64,000 nucleotides of DNA from positions 1 through 64,000 of the IMG/VR virus record IMGVR_UViG_3300010885_039212; one strand, 5' to 3'. The notes below the pieces were generated by a model, which did no database searches, was not told where the DNA came from, and saw nothing but the letters and a program-made list of their open reading frames with translations. This DNA comes from a virus. Made by a program: the position numbers and the translations under genes. Numbering within the stretch: position 1 is the stretch's first letter; the number at the start of each line of letters is the position of its first letter. Below are positions 8,763 to 16,394 of this stretch, in pieces.

Positions 8763-8763
8763 T
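8755..8763 (+). promoter_or_regulatory. candidate late promoter (CTAAATAGT)
   Basis: CTAAATAGT spans the stop of the membrane-protein gene and lies 28 bases before the next start at 8792, the spacing expected for a T4-type late -10 box. Confidence 0.45.
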
Positions 8764-8791
8764 TTTATAGATTAACTACTATGGAACTAAA

Positions 8792-9322
8792 ATGGAAGCA
8801 CCAAAACCTCTTTCTCGTTCTGAGAAAGAAGCAAAAATCAAAGATAAGGCTGGCTGGGTAATTACAGTACTTGCTGCATTACTCGCTATCAACACACTTG
8901 TTGGTGGAAGTAATTCCAGTAAAATCCTAAACAATACCATTGCAGCGAATGATACTTGGTCGTTTTATCAAGCGAAAAGTATCAAACAAACTGCATATGA
9001 GTTAGCAGCACTTCAAACCACAAATAAAGAACTTGCCGTAAAGTGGAAGGCTAAAGCTGATTCTTATGAATCCGATCCAGTATCTGGAGAAGGTAAAAAA
9101 GAATTGATGGCTAAAGCAAAGAAACTAGAAGCAGAAAGAGCAGACGCTAAATTGCGTTCACCATGGTATACCTATGCTGGTTCTTTATATCAAATTGCCA
9201 TTGTTTTATTAACTGCAAGTATTTTAGCAGTTAACATGAGACTATTCTGGGCAAGTATCGTAGTTGGTTCTGTTGCTATTGCTTCAATGGCACAAGCACT
9301 TTGGTTGTTGTTGCCTTTGTAA
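8792..9322 (+). CDS. DUF4337-like membrane protein
   Basis: 176 residues. One hydrophobic helix at about 22-38, then the segment NDTWSFYQAKSIKQTAYELAA, which is typical of the DUF4337 family, a charged helix region, and two C-terminal membrane helices (about 127-175). DUF4337 proteins are small bacterial membrane proteins of unknown function, so this may be of host origin. Start chosen for GGAACTAAA upstream; a late-type promoter motif lies 28 bases before. Confidence 0.65.
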   Translation: MEAPKPLSRSEKEAKIKDKAGWVITVLAALLAINTLVGGSNSSKILNNTIAANDTWSFYQAKSIKQTAYELAALQTTNKELAVKWKAKADSYESDPVSGEGKKELMAKAKKLEAERADAKLRSPWYTYAGSLYQIAIVLLTASILAVNMRLFWASIVVGSVAIASMAQALWLLLPL

Positions 9323-9337
9323 TTATGGATATTAAAA

Positions 9338-10051
9338 ATGGCGACAAAGAAACCTGTGGTAAAGACCACACCAGTGAAAAGAACGCCAGCGAAAAAACAG
9401 GTTGCGAAAAGACCTGTTAAGAAAATTACTACTCCACCTATAGAATTCAAAAAACCTGATTCTATGGTTGATAAAGCCATCGACCTAGTCAAATGGGTCG
9501 ATACACCATTTAAATTATTTGAAGTTATCATCCTTGCATGTGTATTCTTTTTTGGATACTTTGCATGGGATTCTCGTCAGGTGATTCTTACATCAATTAC
9601 AAATAACACACATAAGTCTGCATTACGTGAAGTGCCTGCGTTAGAAAAAATTGCGCAAAGTGTTATGAAAGATTTGGAAGCTGAAACTATTGTTGTTCAT
9701 AAAGCCAATCTTGTAATTAATAATAGAACTACATTAGTTGCATATGGACCAAAGGGTCGTGAGACTGCCTTTGATGGTTATAATTCTACACTATTCAATA
9801 AAGATCCTGTTCGCAATGCTGCTATGATTGCGATGATGAATGGAGAAGTTTATTGCTCTAAACAAGAAGTAACTGGAAAAACTTCTGACTGGGAACGTGC
9901 GAATGGTGTAAATTTTGCCTGTTGGGCATCTATCCCACCTGAGATCGGTGAATTCGAAGGTTATATTTCAGTGGGTTTTTCCAAAGAGCCATCTGATCTA
10001 TCAGTTGTTAAGACCAGAATGAATCTGGCATCTACGGAAATGGCGAAATGA
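9338..10051 (+). CDS. single-pass membrane protein with basic cytoplasmic tail
   Basis: 237 residues. The first 35 residues are Lys/Pro/Thr-rich like a DNA- or membrane-contacting tail; a membrane helix follows at about 61-78 (LFEVIILACVFFFGYFAW), and a C-terminal domain of about 150 residues with two cysteines (VYCSKQE, FACWAS) probably faces the periplasm. No family recognised. Stop overlaps the next start (ATGA). Confidence 0.5.
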   Translation: MATKKPVVKTTPVKRTPAKKQVAKRPVKKITTPPIEFKKPDSMVDKAIDLVKWVDTPFKLFEVIILACVFFFGYFAWDSRQVILTSITNNTHKSALREVPALEKIAQSVMKDLEAETIVVHKANLVINNRTTLVAYGPKGRETAFDGYNSTLFNKDPVRNAAMIAMMNGEVYCSKQEVTGKTSDWERANGVNFACWASIPPEIGEFEGYISVGFSKEPSDLSVVKTRMNLASTEMAK

Positions 10052-10377
10052 AATGGATAGTAATTTTATTATCATTTCTGAGTGTATCGAGTTTAAGTCA
10101 AGAGTGCGATGATTGCATAGGTAAACTTATAAAAACAGATAACAGAACTTGTTCGGTATCTAATTTTTATAATATTGCATATTCAATACATGATCCTGGT
10201 TTACGACACCAACAACTATCATTATGGTTGACAACAAATGGAGACAAGTGTGATAGTAAACAACTTGTCTTAATTTGGAATCGTCTTGCTGAATGGGCAG
10301 GTGCATCTGACTCAGCTGAATTGCGAGGAAAACTTCTTTATTATTTTTCTAGGGCTGAAGAGCGAGAAAGAAAATAA
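10048..10377 (+). CDS. exported Cys-containing small protein
   Basis: 109 residues with a signal peptide (MKWIVILLSFLSVSSLSQ, cleavage near residue 18) and mature cysteines in CDDC, TCSVS and DKCDSK, consistent with disulfides in the periplasm. No family recognised. Coupled on both sides: ATGA overlap upstream and a one-base overlap (TAATG) downstream. Confidence 0.5.
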   Translation: MKWIVILLSFLSVSSLSQECDDCIGKLIKTDNRTCSVSNFYNIAYSIHDPGLRHQQLSLWLTTNGDKCDSKQLVLIWNRLAEWAGASDSAELRGKLLYYFSRAEERERK

Positions 10378-10622
10378 TGGATATTGTAAATTGCCCAATA
10401 ACATGGGCACCAATTATCCCACCAGATTATGCACCAGTTGACGCCATTCTCGCAACAGTCCACGCTAGGAAGACGCACGCTGATTATGAAGCCACATTAA
10501 AACAAGCTAAAGAACAACAAGGATTAAACGATTTTAAGTACGAGTTATATTTAAAAAAAGCGCATGAGAATGACATACGTATGGAAATATTTCAACTCGG
10601 TAGTATTGATGTTTATGTTTAA
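10377..10622 (+). CDS. small soluble phage protein, unknown
   Basis: 81 residues, Pro-rich start (CPITWAPIIPPDYAP) followed by a helical, charged remainder. No signal peptide or membrane segment and no family recognised. It is translationally coupled to the exported protein gene before it by a one-base overlap. Confidence 0.45.
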   Translation: MDIVNCPITWAPIIPPDYAPVDAILATVHARKTHADYEATLKQAKEQQGLNDFKYELYLKKAHENDIRMEIFQLGSIDVYV

Positions 10623-10625
10623 AAC

Positions 10626-11399
10626 ATGGATCCATTAACCCTTTTTGCACTTGCCAATGGTGCTGTCGCTGCAGTTAAAAAAGGATGTCAACTTTATAAA
10701 GACATCAAAGGTGCTGCTGGCGATGTAAAGGCTGTTCTAAAAGATCTTGATGAACAGTTCGCTGCTAACCATAAAGATAAGCCAGCAACAGTTACACAAC
10801 GTAATGCTTATATTGAAGAAAAAAATCGTGTAATTGACTTAAATAAAAAACAAGGTGAAACTGCTGGTATCTACCAAGAACTGGCAAATTACCTTGGAGA
10901 TTTCTTCGATGCTATGAATAAATGCATAACTGTCATCGAAGAAGAAGAGCGTAAAAATCGTGAAGAGATCTACGAAGGTGACGAAAGTCTAGGTCGTCGC
11001 GCACTGCAACTTGTTATAATGAAAAAACAACTTGATCAAATGAAAGTCGAGTTGCGAGAAATGATGGTATATCAGGCACCACCAGAACTTGGTGGTCTTT
11101 GGACTGATGTGAGTGAGATGATGGATGAAATGGGAGGTCAGCAAAAAAAACTCCTAACTGAAAAAATGCGTAGAGATGAAAGGGAAGCAGAACGCAGACG
11201 TAAAAAAATGAAAATGCTTCGAGATGAAGCCATATATGGATTTGTAACACTTTTTACTATGTTATTTTTTGGGTTTATGATTGCATGGGTAGTTGATGAC
11301 AGAATAAAGAAATATCCACAATATGGAACTGGTTGGATTCCAAAATCTGAAGACCAAAGAAAACGTGAATCTATGCCACCTGTTTATATTGGTCGTTGA
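10626..11399 (+). CDS. coiled-coil protein with C-terminal membrane anchor
   Basis: 257 residues. It begins MDPLTLFALANGAVAAVKKG and continues as long charged helices up to about residue 200, then one membrane segment (about 204-221) and a short polar tail ending PVYIGR. Proteins with this opening are, to my knowledge, conserved in T4-like aquatic phages without assigned function. A scaffold or envelope-tethering role would fit the shape but is not shown. Confidence 0.55.
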   Translation: MDPLTLFALANGAVAAVKKGCQLYKDIKGAAGDVKAVLKDLDEQFAANHKDKPATVTQRNAYIEEKNRVIDLNKKQGETAGIYQELANYLGDFFDAMNKCITVIEEEERKNREEIYEGDESLGRRALQLVIMKKQLDQMKVELREMMVYQAPPELGGLWTDVSEMMDEMGGQQKKLLTEKMRRDEREAERRRKKMKMLRDEAIYGFVTLFTMLFFGFMIAWVVDDRIKKYPQYGTGWIPKSEDQRKRESMPPVYIGR

Positions 11400-11414
11400 T
11401 TGGAGGGAATAATA

Positions 11415-11522
11415 ATGCATGTATTTGGTGATAACTTAAGAAGCCAAAATGTCATTAATAAAAAAATCTTTAATTACAGCAAGCGTCGCAACGGCAGTTG
11501 TAACTGCGGTCGTGCCAGATAA
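11415..11522 (+). CDS. possible 35-residue leader ORF
   Basis: A short frame (MHVFGDNLRSQNV…) with a perfect GGAGG Shine-Dalgarno at 11402-11406. It overlaps the beginning of the next gene at 11449 in another frame, and that gene has only a weak ribosome binding site of its own. It may be a translated leader that brings ribosomes to 11449, or a small protein (SCNCGRAR end). No homology claim. Confidence 0.3.
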   Translation: MHVFGDNLRSQNVINKKIFNYSKRRNGSCNCGRAR

Positions 11523-11742
11523 TTTTGATTTAAAGATCTCTGTACCGATTACAGTTGAAGCAAATTATGTTAAAAGACATGAAGAAATTGTTTTGCAAAG
11601 ATGTTCTTTAGTTGAAGAGAAATATGATAAATTGCAGATCTGTAGCTATAAATGTTCATCTACTGTTATACATAAAACTTATCGAAACAATAGTCGTAGT
11701 TGCCCACTTGAAATAACAGAGAAGGTAAAACAATCTAAATAG
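11449..11742 (+). CDS. exported or membrane-anchored small protein
   Basis: 97 residues: hydrophobic N-terminus (about 4-22) like an uncleaved signal anchor, then a mature part with four or five cysteines (LQRCSL, LQICSYKCSS, SRSCPLE), suggesting disulfides in the periplasm. No family recognised. Followed 20 bases later by the secreted nuclease gene. Confidence 0.45.
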   Translation: MSLIKKSLITASVATAVVTAVVPDNFDLKISVPITVEANYVKRHEEIVLQRCSLVEEKYDKLQICSYKCSSTVIHKTYRNNSRSCPLEITEKVKQSK

Positions 11743-11762
11743 GATACATAATAGGAGATTTT

Positions 11763-12578
11763 ATGAGAAAAATTATTGGGTTGTTTTTGATATTTTTGTC
11801 TTTAAATGGTTTTGCTTGGACTCAACGTCCACCACAAGACCCTCAAACTTGTAAGGTTCACGCACCTTATGGTTTTCCGCAAACAGCTGGTATTCAACCA
11901 ATTTGTCGTCAGGCATATCTTGTTGGTTACGACGCACCAGCTAAATTACCACGATACGTAACTTACGAATTGCTACCGCAAAATGCATTGGGCTGTGTAG
12001 CACGTACAAACGCATTTGTAATTGATCAATCAATTCAAAATGGTGCACGTCCAGATGATTACATAGGAACTGGATACGACAAAGGTCATATGAGTCCAGA
12101 TGGCGATTTATCTTGGGATGTACAAGTAGAGTTTGAATCATTCCTAATGACAAATATGTCACCGCAAGCAGGTTCATTGAATCGTGGTATCTGGAAACTA
12201 CTGGAGACCTCTGTTCGTGGATGGGTTGTTCAACGTAATCAATCATACACGATTTACGTAGGTGGTGTTTACAATGCTCAAGATAAAACGATTGGCAATG
12301 GTGTTGTAGTTCCACATGCCTTCTACAAGATTGTTATCAATAATCAAACCAATGAAGTTGCAGGTTGGATGTTCCCGCATAATCCTCCATATCCAAATCT
12401 TGGAAATGATATGACTAAGTTTAGACTTCCAATTGCACAGATTCAATCTGAAGGTGGAGTTAAATACGCATTTCCAGCTAATGCAAAAGAACTGCAACCT
12501 GGACAAGAATGGCCAGTTGACTTTGGTGCATTGACCAAAGCAAAACGTGCTAAATGTGGTGCTAACGCCACTGACTAA
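11763..12578 (+). CDS. secreted DNA/RNA non-specific endonuclease (NucA/Serratia type)
   Basis: 271 residues with a cleavable signal peptide (first 18 residues, ends GFAW). The beta-beta-alpha-metal motif is clear: YDKGHMSP (DxGH, catalytic His) and TNMSPQAGSLNRGIWKLLE, with the metal-binding Asn. This family cleaves DNA and RNA without sequence preference, normally outside the cytoplasm. In a phage it could degrade extracellular DNA, periplasmic competitor DNA or host debris (inference). Ribosome site GGAG before ATG. Confidence 0.88.
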   Translation: MRKIIGLFLIFLSLNGFAWTQRPPQDPQTCKVHAPYGFPQTAGIQPICRQAYLVGYDAPAKLPRYVTYELLPQNALGCVARTNAFVIDQSIQNGARPDDYIGTGYDKGHMSPDGDLSWDVQVEFESFLMTNMSPQAGSLNRGIWKLLETSVRGWVVQRNQSYTIYVGGVYNAQDKTIGNGVVVPHAFYKIVINNQTNEVAGWMFPHNPPYPNLGNDMTKFRLPIAQIQSEGGVKYAFPANAKELQPGQEWPVDFGALTKAKRAKCGANATD

Positions 12579-12580
12579 AA

Positions 12581-12712
12581 ATGAAACTACACAAGTTACG
12601 TAAAAAATTATACCGAGCCATTTTTCAACATAATTTAAATGCTGAGAAAAGGGTTTGGTATAAAATTCTTAAAAAATCTGTCAAACATAAACATACAGAG
12701 GATATTAGATGA
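12581..12712 (+). CDS. small basic protein, unknown
   Basis: 43 residues, very Lys/Arg/His-rich (MKLHKLRKKLYRAIF…). It starts 3 bases after the nuclease stop and its TGA overlaps the ATG of the next lipoprotein gene. Coupling on the downstream side supports real translation. No family recognised. Confidence 0.45.
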   Translation: MKLHKLRKKLYRAIFQHNLNAEKRVWYKILKKSVKHKHTEDIR

Positions 12713-13050
12713 AAAAGTTTTTACTAATAAGCGTATTAGTTCTTTCTGGTTGTTCGATATTATTTCCGATCCCACATGATCCAGTGATGTTTGACTCAAT
12801 TGTTTCAACTAAAATTGCAGTTGAAAATTTAAAATGTGACAACAAAGACTGGACAGACACACAACAAAAGATTCATCAACTTAAAGTATATACTCAACTG
12901 AGGAAAGATCCTCAGGCAGAATCAGTTGCTCAGTTAGAAGAAGCTATTGGTAAAGCCAAGGATACTAAAAATCCTATATTTTGTGAAAGCATTTTAAAAA
13001 TCAATAAAACCAGAGTCGATGTTATAGTTGACGCATGGAAAGGAAGATAA
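12709..13050 (+). CDS. small lipoprotein
   Basis: 113 residues with lipoprotein signal MKKFLLISVLVLSGCS (lipobox LSG-C at about 12-15). The mature part is polar and helical, with two cysteines (LKCDN, IFCES). It is the second lipoprotein gene in the window, after the o-spanin-like one. Envelope location is sure by motif; function is not. Confidence 0.6.
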   Translation: MKKFLLISVLVLSGCSILFPIPHDPVMFDSIVSTKIAVENLKCDNKDWTDTQQKIHQLKVYTQLRKDPQAESVAQLEEAIGKAKDTKNPIFCESILKINKTRVDVIVDAWKGR

Positions 13051-13278
13051 ATGTTAGAACAACTACGAGAAGTGGCAGGAATGGGTGGTCCAGCAGCATC
13101 ATTGGCAAATGAGTTGTTGGTTCTCAATGAACAATATACTACTGGTAATCTTAACAAAGAAGAATATCAGTATCTAGTTCAACAAATCGGTGAAGTACGT
13201 GCGTCACAAGAATTAGCCAGTGATGAGCAGGCATGTAGATTCATTGTTAATGCTGCACAAATGATTTTTATGGTCTGA
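13051..13278 (+). CDS. small helical phage protein
   Basis: 75 residues, no signal peptide, helix-rich (NKEEYQYLVQQIGEVRASQEL). Begins right after the lipoprotein stop and its stop overlaps the ATG of the amidotransferase-like gene by one base (TGATG). It resembles small helical tail-region proteins but no family can be named with certainty. Confidence 0.5.
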   Translation: MLEQLREVAGMGGPAASLANELLVLNEQYTTGNLNKEEYQYLVQQIGEVRASQELASDEQACRFIVNAAQMIFMV

Positions 13279-13949
13279 TGAAAAATCTTGCATTGTATGT
13301 GCGCCATCCAGAATGTTCTACGGATTGCGCATACGCAATGGTGCATGCTTTATCTTCAGATTATCAAATAAGAATATTTGAAGAAAAGGAATTAGACGAT
13401 GATTCTTTTTTCGACCACATTGATGTTATTGCTTTTCCTGGTGGAATTGGTGATAGCGACACATATCCTAATTTCTTCACTAGAAGGCGAGCGAATAGAA
13501 TCGCCAGATTCATATCAGATGGTGGTTGCTATCTTGGTATATGCATGGGTGCTTATTGGGCTGGAAGTAGGTACTTTGACATTCTGGATAATGTAGAACC
13601 TACTCAATATATCAAAAGACCTAACGCAGATGTTAAAAGAAGCTACGGAACAGTGGCTTCAGTCACATGGAAAGACCAAAATGAAAAAATGTATTTCTAT
13701 GATGGGTGTTCTCTGATTGGTGATGAAAGCAAATTTAAAACTGTTGCGAGATATGCCAATGGAGACCCAATGGCAATCATACAAGGAAGAATTGGTCTCA
13801 TAGGTTGTCATCCAGAAGCACCTTTGTATTGGTATGAAAAGCCATGGCAATACATAAATAAACACTGGAATGGTGGAAGCCACCACCAACTACTACTGAA
13901 TTTTGTGAACGAACTTACATCCCTCGAGCCAGAGGAAAAAACCCTTTAA
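13278..13949 (+). CDS. BPL_N / class I glutamine-amidotransferase-like protein
   Basis: 223 residues. The nucleophile elbow GGCYLGICMGAYWAG (Cys at about 92) and the late GCHPEAP segment are those of the biotin-protein-ligase N-terminal (BPL_N) group of the amidotransferase superfamily; AFPGGIGDS corresponds to the oxyanion loop. Substrate is unknown: BPL_N proteins are mostly uncharacterised. Unusual gene for a phage. Terminator follows the gene. Confidence 0.7.
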   Translation: MKNLALYVRHPECSTDCAYAMVHALSSDYQIRIFEEKELDDDSFFDHIDVIAFPGGIGDSDTYPNFFTRRRANRIARFISDGGCYLGICMGAYWAGSRYFDILDNVEPTQYIKRPNADVKRSYGTVASVTWKDQNEKMYFYDGCSLIGDESKFKTVARYANGDPMAIIQGRIGLIGCHPEAPLYWYEKPWQYINKHWNGGSHHQLLLNFVNELTSLEPEEKTL

Positions 13950-13966
13950 AATCAATGACTTAGCAA

Positions 13967-13990
13967 TCCCTTACAATTCGTAGGGTTTTT
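13967..13990 (+). terminator. hairpin terminator
   Basis: CCCTTAC / GTAGGG stem with one bulge, then TTTTT. Separates the envelope operon from the early unit whose promoter begins at 14002. Confidence 0.65.
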
Positions 13991-14001
13991 ACAACGTCCG
14001 C

Positions 14002-14030
14002 TTTACTTTAATTGCGAACTGTAGTATAAT
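14002..14030 (+). promoter_or_regulatory. sigma70-type early promoter
   Basis: TTTACT (14002-14007), 17-base spacer, TATAAT (14025-14030). The expected start of transcription falls at the ATG of 14037, 24 bases before the Shine-Dalgarno-led ATG at 14061. Confidence 0.75.
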
Positions 14031-14060
14031 TCTATTATGATGAATAAAAAGGAGTTAGTT

Positions 14061-14318
14061 ATGAAACAGTTGAATGCCTACATTGCAAAAGCCAACCAGT
14101 GGAACGCCATCTTCAAAGGTGAGCAGTACGAGATCCAAACTTCACAGGGTCGCCAGCGTTTGGCAGACCGACTTGACTCTGACCTGAGTCCAGAAAACTT
14201 GACCTGTGATGGTGAACTTCCACGAAATGTCGTGCAAGCAAAGTACAAAGAATTGACTACTGTTGCTCGCCAACTCAAACAGTTGGATCCTTCAGTAAAA
14301 TTTTATGAGTTTGAGTGA
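14061..14318 (+). CDS. small phage protein, unknown
   Basis: 85 residues from ATG 14061, chosen for AAAGGAG at 14048-14054. An in-frame ATG at 14037 lies at the predicted transcription start and could add 8 residues by leaderless initiation. The product is charged with a Lys/Gln-rich start (MKQLNAYIAKANQW); no family recognised. GC content is higher than the neighbours. Confidence 0.55.
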   Translation: MKQLNAYIAKANQWNAIFKGEQYEIQTSQGRQRLADRLDSDLSPENLTCDGELPRNVVQAKYKELTTVARQLKQLDPSVKFYEFE

Positions 14319-14325
14319 GGTCTAT

Positions 14326-14505
14326 ATGAAGTACACTGATATCAGCGTTATGAAAGATGGTGTGAAAGTTACTGTATGTGAATATCGTAAACCTCGCAAA
14401 ACTCAAAAAACATGGTCCAGCGAAGTTGGTCATGCATTTAATTACGTGGGACTTCCTGGTCGTGGAAAAGCCAAAGGTAATTCTACAAAAACAAATCGTT
14501 TCTGA
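14326..14505 (+). CDS. small basic phage protein
   Basis: 59 residues (MKYTDISVMKDGVKVTVCEY…), basic in the second half with GLPGRGKAKG. Start at 14326 has GAGG upstream; an ATG at 14305 in the same frame overlaps the previous stop. No family recognised. Confidence 0.5.
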   Translation: MKYTDISVMKDGVKVTVCEYRKPRKTQKTWSSEVGHAFNYVGLPGRGKAKGNSTKTNRF

Positions 14506-14515
14506 GGAGAAAATT

Positions 14516-14758
14516 ATGAGCAGAATGTCTGATATTGATATTGAAATTGTTGAACTACTTGAAGAAGGTTTAAAGCCAACTTCAATCGCTGGTCTCTTAC
14601 GCATCCCATTGGAAATGGTTTACGATGCGGTTAGTGCGTACGATGAATCATTGGATGAAAATGGTTATGATGAGTCTATGGATGGTGACCATGATAGCGC
14701 AATGACATCCGCTGGGTTTGGTACCGATGAAGATTATGGTTATTATGGAGATGAATAA
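14516..14758 (+). CDS. small HTH-like acidic protein
   Basis: 80 residues. The first 40 look like a helix-turn-helix: DIDIEIVELLEEGLKPTSI, then AGLLRIPLEMVYDAVSAY; the rest is acidic and Tyr/Gly-rich. Two other genes here (35854 and 37197) have the same short plan. GAGGAG precedes the ATG. DNA binding is inferred only from the pattern. Confidence 0.55.
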   Translation: MSRMSDIDIEIVELLEEGLKPTSIAGLLRIPLEMVYDAVSAYDESLDENGYDESMDGDHDSAMTSAGFGTDEDYGYYGDE

Positions 14759-14759
14759 A

Positions 14760-14993
14760 ATGGAAACTGAATTTTATACTGAGTGTGTTTATGACGAACG
14801 ACATGGTGGACCATATGATCGTGGTTCAGCTGATTCTTACTATGATCGCGATTTTGATCCTCACTACTATATCGCTGGTAGTTATCGTGGTAATCGTATT
14901 GAATTGAAGGATATGACCGTAGAAGAGATCGTAGCCTATACTGCAGGTTATCGTGACAATGAAGCAAGTGGCAACAAAAAAGATTGGAGTTAA
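14760..14993 (+). CDS. conserved small phage protein (RHGGPYDRGSAD family)
   Basis: 77 residues with the block DERHGGPYDRGSADSYYDR, then PHYYIAG and a C-terminal helix TVEEIVAYTAGYRDNEASG. I recognise this as a small protein repeated in many T4-like and other phages; function unknown. Start at 14760 has GGAG 10 bases upstream; ATG 14751 in frame is too close to it. Confidence 0.65.
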   Translation: METEFYTECVYDERHGGPYDRGSADSYYDRDFDPHYYIAGSYRGNRIELKDMTVEEIVAYTAGYRDNEASGNKKDWS

Positions 14994-14994
14994 T

Positions 14995-15219
14995 ATGATT
15001 GATGATGCAGTATTTGTTCTTTCTGTTGTGGAAGAAATGGGTAGTTGCGAGAGAGAAATCCTCGGAGTATTCAGAGAATATGATGACGCAGTGAAATATA
15101 AAAACATTTATATTCGTGAGGCACTTGCAATAGACGATGATGATGTTCCCGATGAAGAACTTGAAGATGAAGCAAGTTATTGTTATGAATTTACAATTGG
15201 AAGGTATGTGATAGAATGA
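14995..15219 (+). CDS. small acidic phage protein
   Basis: 74 residues, mostly Asp/Glu (DDDDVPDEELEDEAS), starting MIDDAVFVLSVVEE. GGAG lies 7 bases before the ATG. Its stop overlaps the start of the MazG-like gene (ATGA). Function unknown. Confidence 0.5.
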   Translation: MIDDAVFVLSVVEEMGSCEREILGVFREYDDAVKYKNIYIREALAIDDDDVPDEELEDEASYCYEFTIGRYVIE

Positions 15220-15518
15220 ATAAGTTTGCAAAAATGAAAGAAATTAATGAAGTGAATCGAGAGATTCTTTTGATTACTCAAGAAGAATGTGCTGAAGTTA
15301 CACAAGCGATAAGTAAGGTGTTTCGGTTTGGCATGGATGACAGTCATAAAGGTGAAACTAATCGTGAGCATCTTGAAGAAGAGATCGGTGATCTTATGTG
15401 TATGATTGATCTTCTTATTGACCATGGAATTGTTTCTGAGTCAGCAGTAATGACTGCAAAGAATGAGAAGTTGAATAAACTAATGACTTGGTCTGGAATT
15501 TTTAAGGAGACTGTATGA
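15216..15518 (+). CDS. MazG-like nucleotide pyrophosphohydrolase
   Basis: 100 residues, a single MazG-fold unit. The metal-binding pattern is visible: LITQEECAEVTQAISKV (E-E-x-x-E) and HLEEEIGDLMCMIDLL (E-x-x-D). Such enzymes hydrolyse non-canonical or excess NTPs, and phage copies have been proposed to act on nucleotide pools or alarmones. A second, different MazG-like gene is at 39860. Confidence 0.8.
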   Translation: MNKFAKMKEINEVNREILLITQEECAEVTQAISKVFRFGMDDSHKGETNREHLEEEIGDLMCMIDLLIDHGIVSESAVMTAKNEKLNKLMTWSGIFKETV

Positions 15519-15736
15519 GCGATATCACTATCCATGGAGTAAGTAAGCGTCAGAAACGTATGCTAAACATTATGTGGAACATCAAGTCTGAAGAAGACTA
15601 CTTTGAGTGGTACAACTCTTTGGATGAAGAATTGCAAAAAGAAGCAGAGTTGATGCAACGTATGATCATAATGGCAGAGTTGGATAAAGAAGAATTGGAT
15701 TTAACAGAAGCAAGGAAATTGTTGTCAAAATTTTAA
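15515..15736 (+). CDS. small conserved phage protein
   Basis: 73 residues, helical and charged (KSEEDYFEWYNSLDEELQKEAELMQRM). Starts with an ATGA overlap with the MazG-like gene. Resembles short phage proteins found beside MazG-like genes; no function known. Confidence 0.5.
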   Translation: MSDITIHGVSKRQKRMLNIMWNIKSEEDYFEWYNSLDEELQKEAELMQRMIIMAELDKEELDLTEARKLLSKF

Positions 15737-15756
15737 TTGACAGAAAAGAGGAAATG

Positions 15757-15897
15757 ATGTATAATAAACCTTTGAAACCTAAAAATCTTGTAGCAAAAGA
15801 TTTAAGGACTCCTAAGTACCGCATGCGTGTCGTGGAGTCAAAGATTCAGTACATTCGTCAACCTAAACACAAGAAAGGCAACTATGACCAGCTTTAA
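15757..15897 (+). CDS. small basic phage protein (KYRMRVVESK family)
   Basis: 46 residues (47 from the tandem ATG at 15754), with the block VAKDLRTPKYRMRVVESK and a Lys-rich end. The block is familiar from small T4-like phage proteins of unknown function. GAGG precedes the start. It overlaps the next gene by 14 bases. Confidence 0.55.
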   Translation: MYNKPLKPKNLVAKDLRTPKYRMRVVESKIQYIRQPKHKKGNYDQL

Positions 15898-16138
15898 TCG
15901 TGAGTATGAATATTTTAAAAGTGGTTTGCTAAAGACCATTACTGTTAAAGAACATCCAGATTTTGACACTGTTGAAATTAGATTCAAACAAAAATTGACT
16001 GAAGATGATGGTAGAAATATTATCAACAGTGATAATGTATGGTTCTTTACCAAAGAAGAATTCGAAAGTTTCTTTACACCTATTATTAATGATTTGAAAG
16101 CGAAATTTGAAAATGACAACTCTAACCAAACTGAATGA
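15884..16138 (+). CDS. small phage protein, unknown
   Basis: 84 residues from ATG 15884 (MTSFNREYEYFKSG…) with AAAGGC upstream. Mixed alpha/beta-looking, charged, ends in NDNSNQTE. No family recognised. It overlaps the next gene's start. Confidence 0.5.
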   Translation: MTSFNREYEYFKSGLLKTITVKEHPDFDTVEIRFKQKLTEDDGRNIINSDNVWFFTKEEFESFFTPIINDLKAKFENDNSNQTE

Positions 16139-16394
16139 AGATGAAGTACTCAACTCCCTGCGCACTAACCTCGAAGGCGTCCGAGTTCTATTCACCAAAA
16201 AAGATGGAACAGAACGAGAAATGCTCTGCACTCTTGTCTCAGCAAATATCCCAACAGAAAGCCAACCAAAAGAGTCAACGCAAAGTTCCAGCGTTGTTGG
16301 ATCCGCAGTTCGTGTATTCGATCTTGACATAAAAGAATGGCGATCTTTCCGCTGGGACTCAGTAAAATCTGTAAATGGAGTGTTGTATGATTAA
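16113..16394 (+). CDS. SH3-like phage protein (WYL_2/DUF2693-like)
   Basis: 93 residues. The segment VLFTKKDGTEREMLCTL and the end RVFDLDIKEWRSFRWDSVKS match a small beta-barrel protein common in T4-like phages. Start at ATG 16113 chosen over TTG 16107. Codon choice from about 16150 to 16330 shifts towards C-ending codons, and an unrelated 65-codon frame opens there; see findings. Function unknown. Confidence 0.65.
   Translation: MTTLTKLNEDEVLNSLRTNLEGVRVLFTKKDGTEREMLCTLVSANIPTESQPKESTQSSSVVGSAVRVFDLDIKEWRSFRWDSVKSVNGVLYD

Noticed and set aside
14743-15231. 162-codon minus-strand frame
   Set aside because: Antisense to three well-supported small genes with ribosome sites; His/Phe/Cys-rich shadow.
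16135-16332. 65-codon frame inside the SH3-like gene
   Set aside because: No Shine-Dalgarno and Ser/Gln-rich product; most likely a composition effect.
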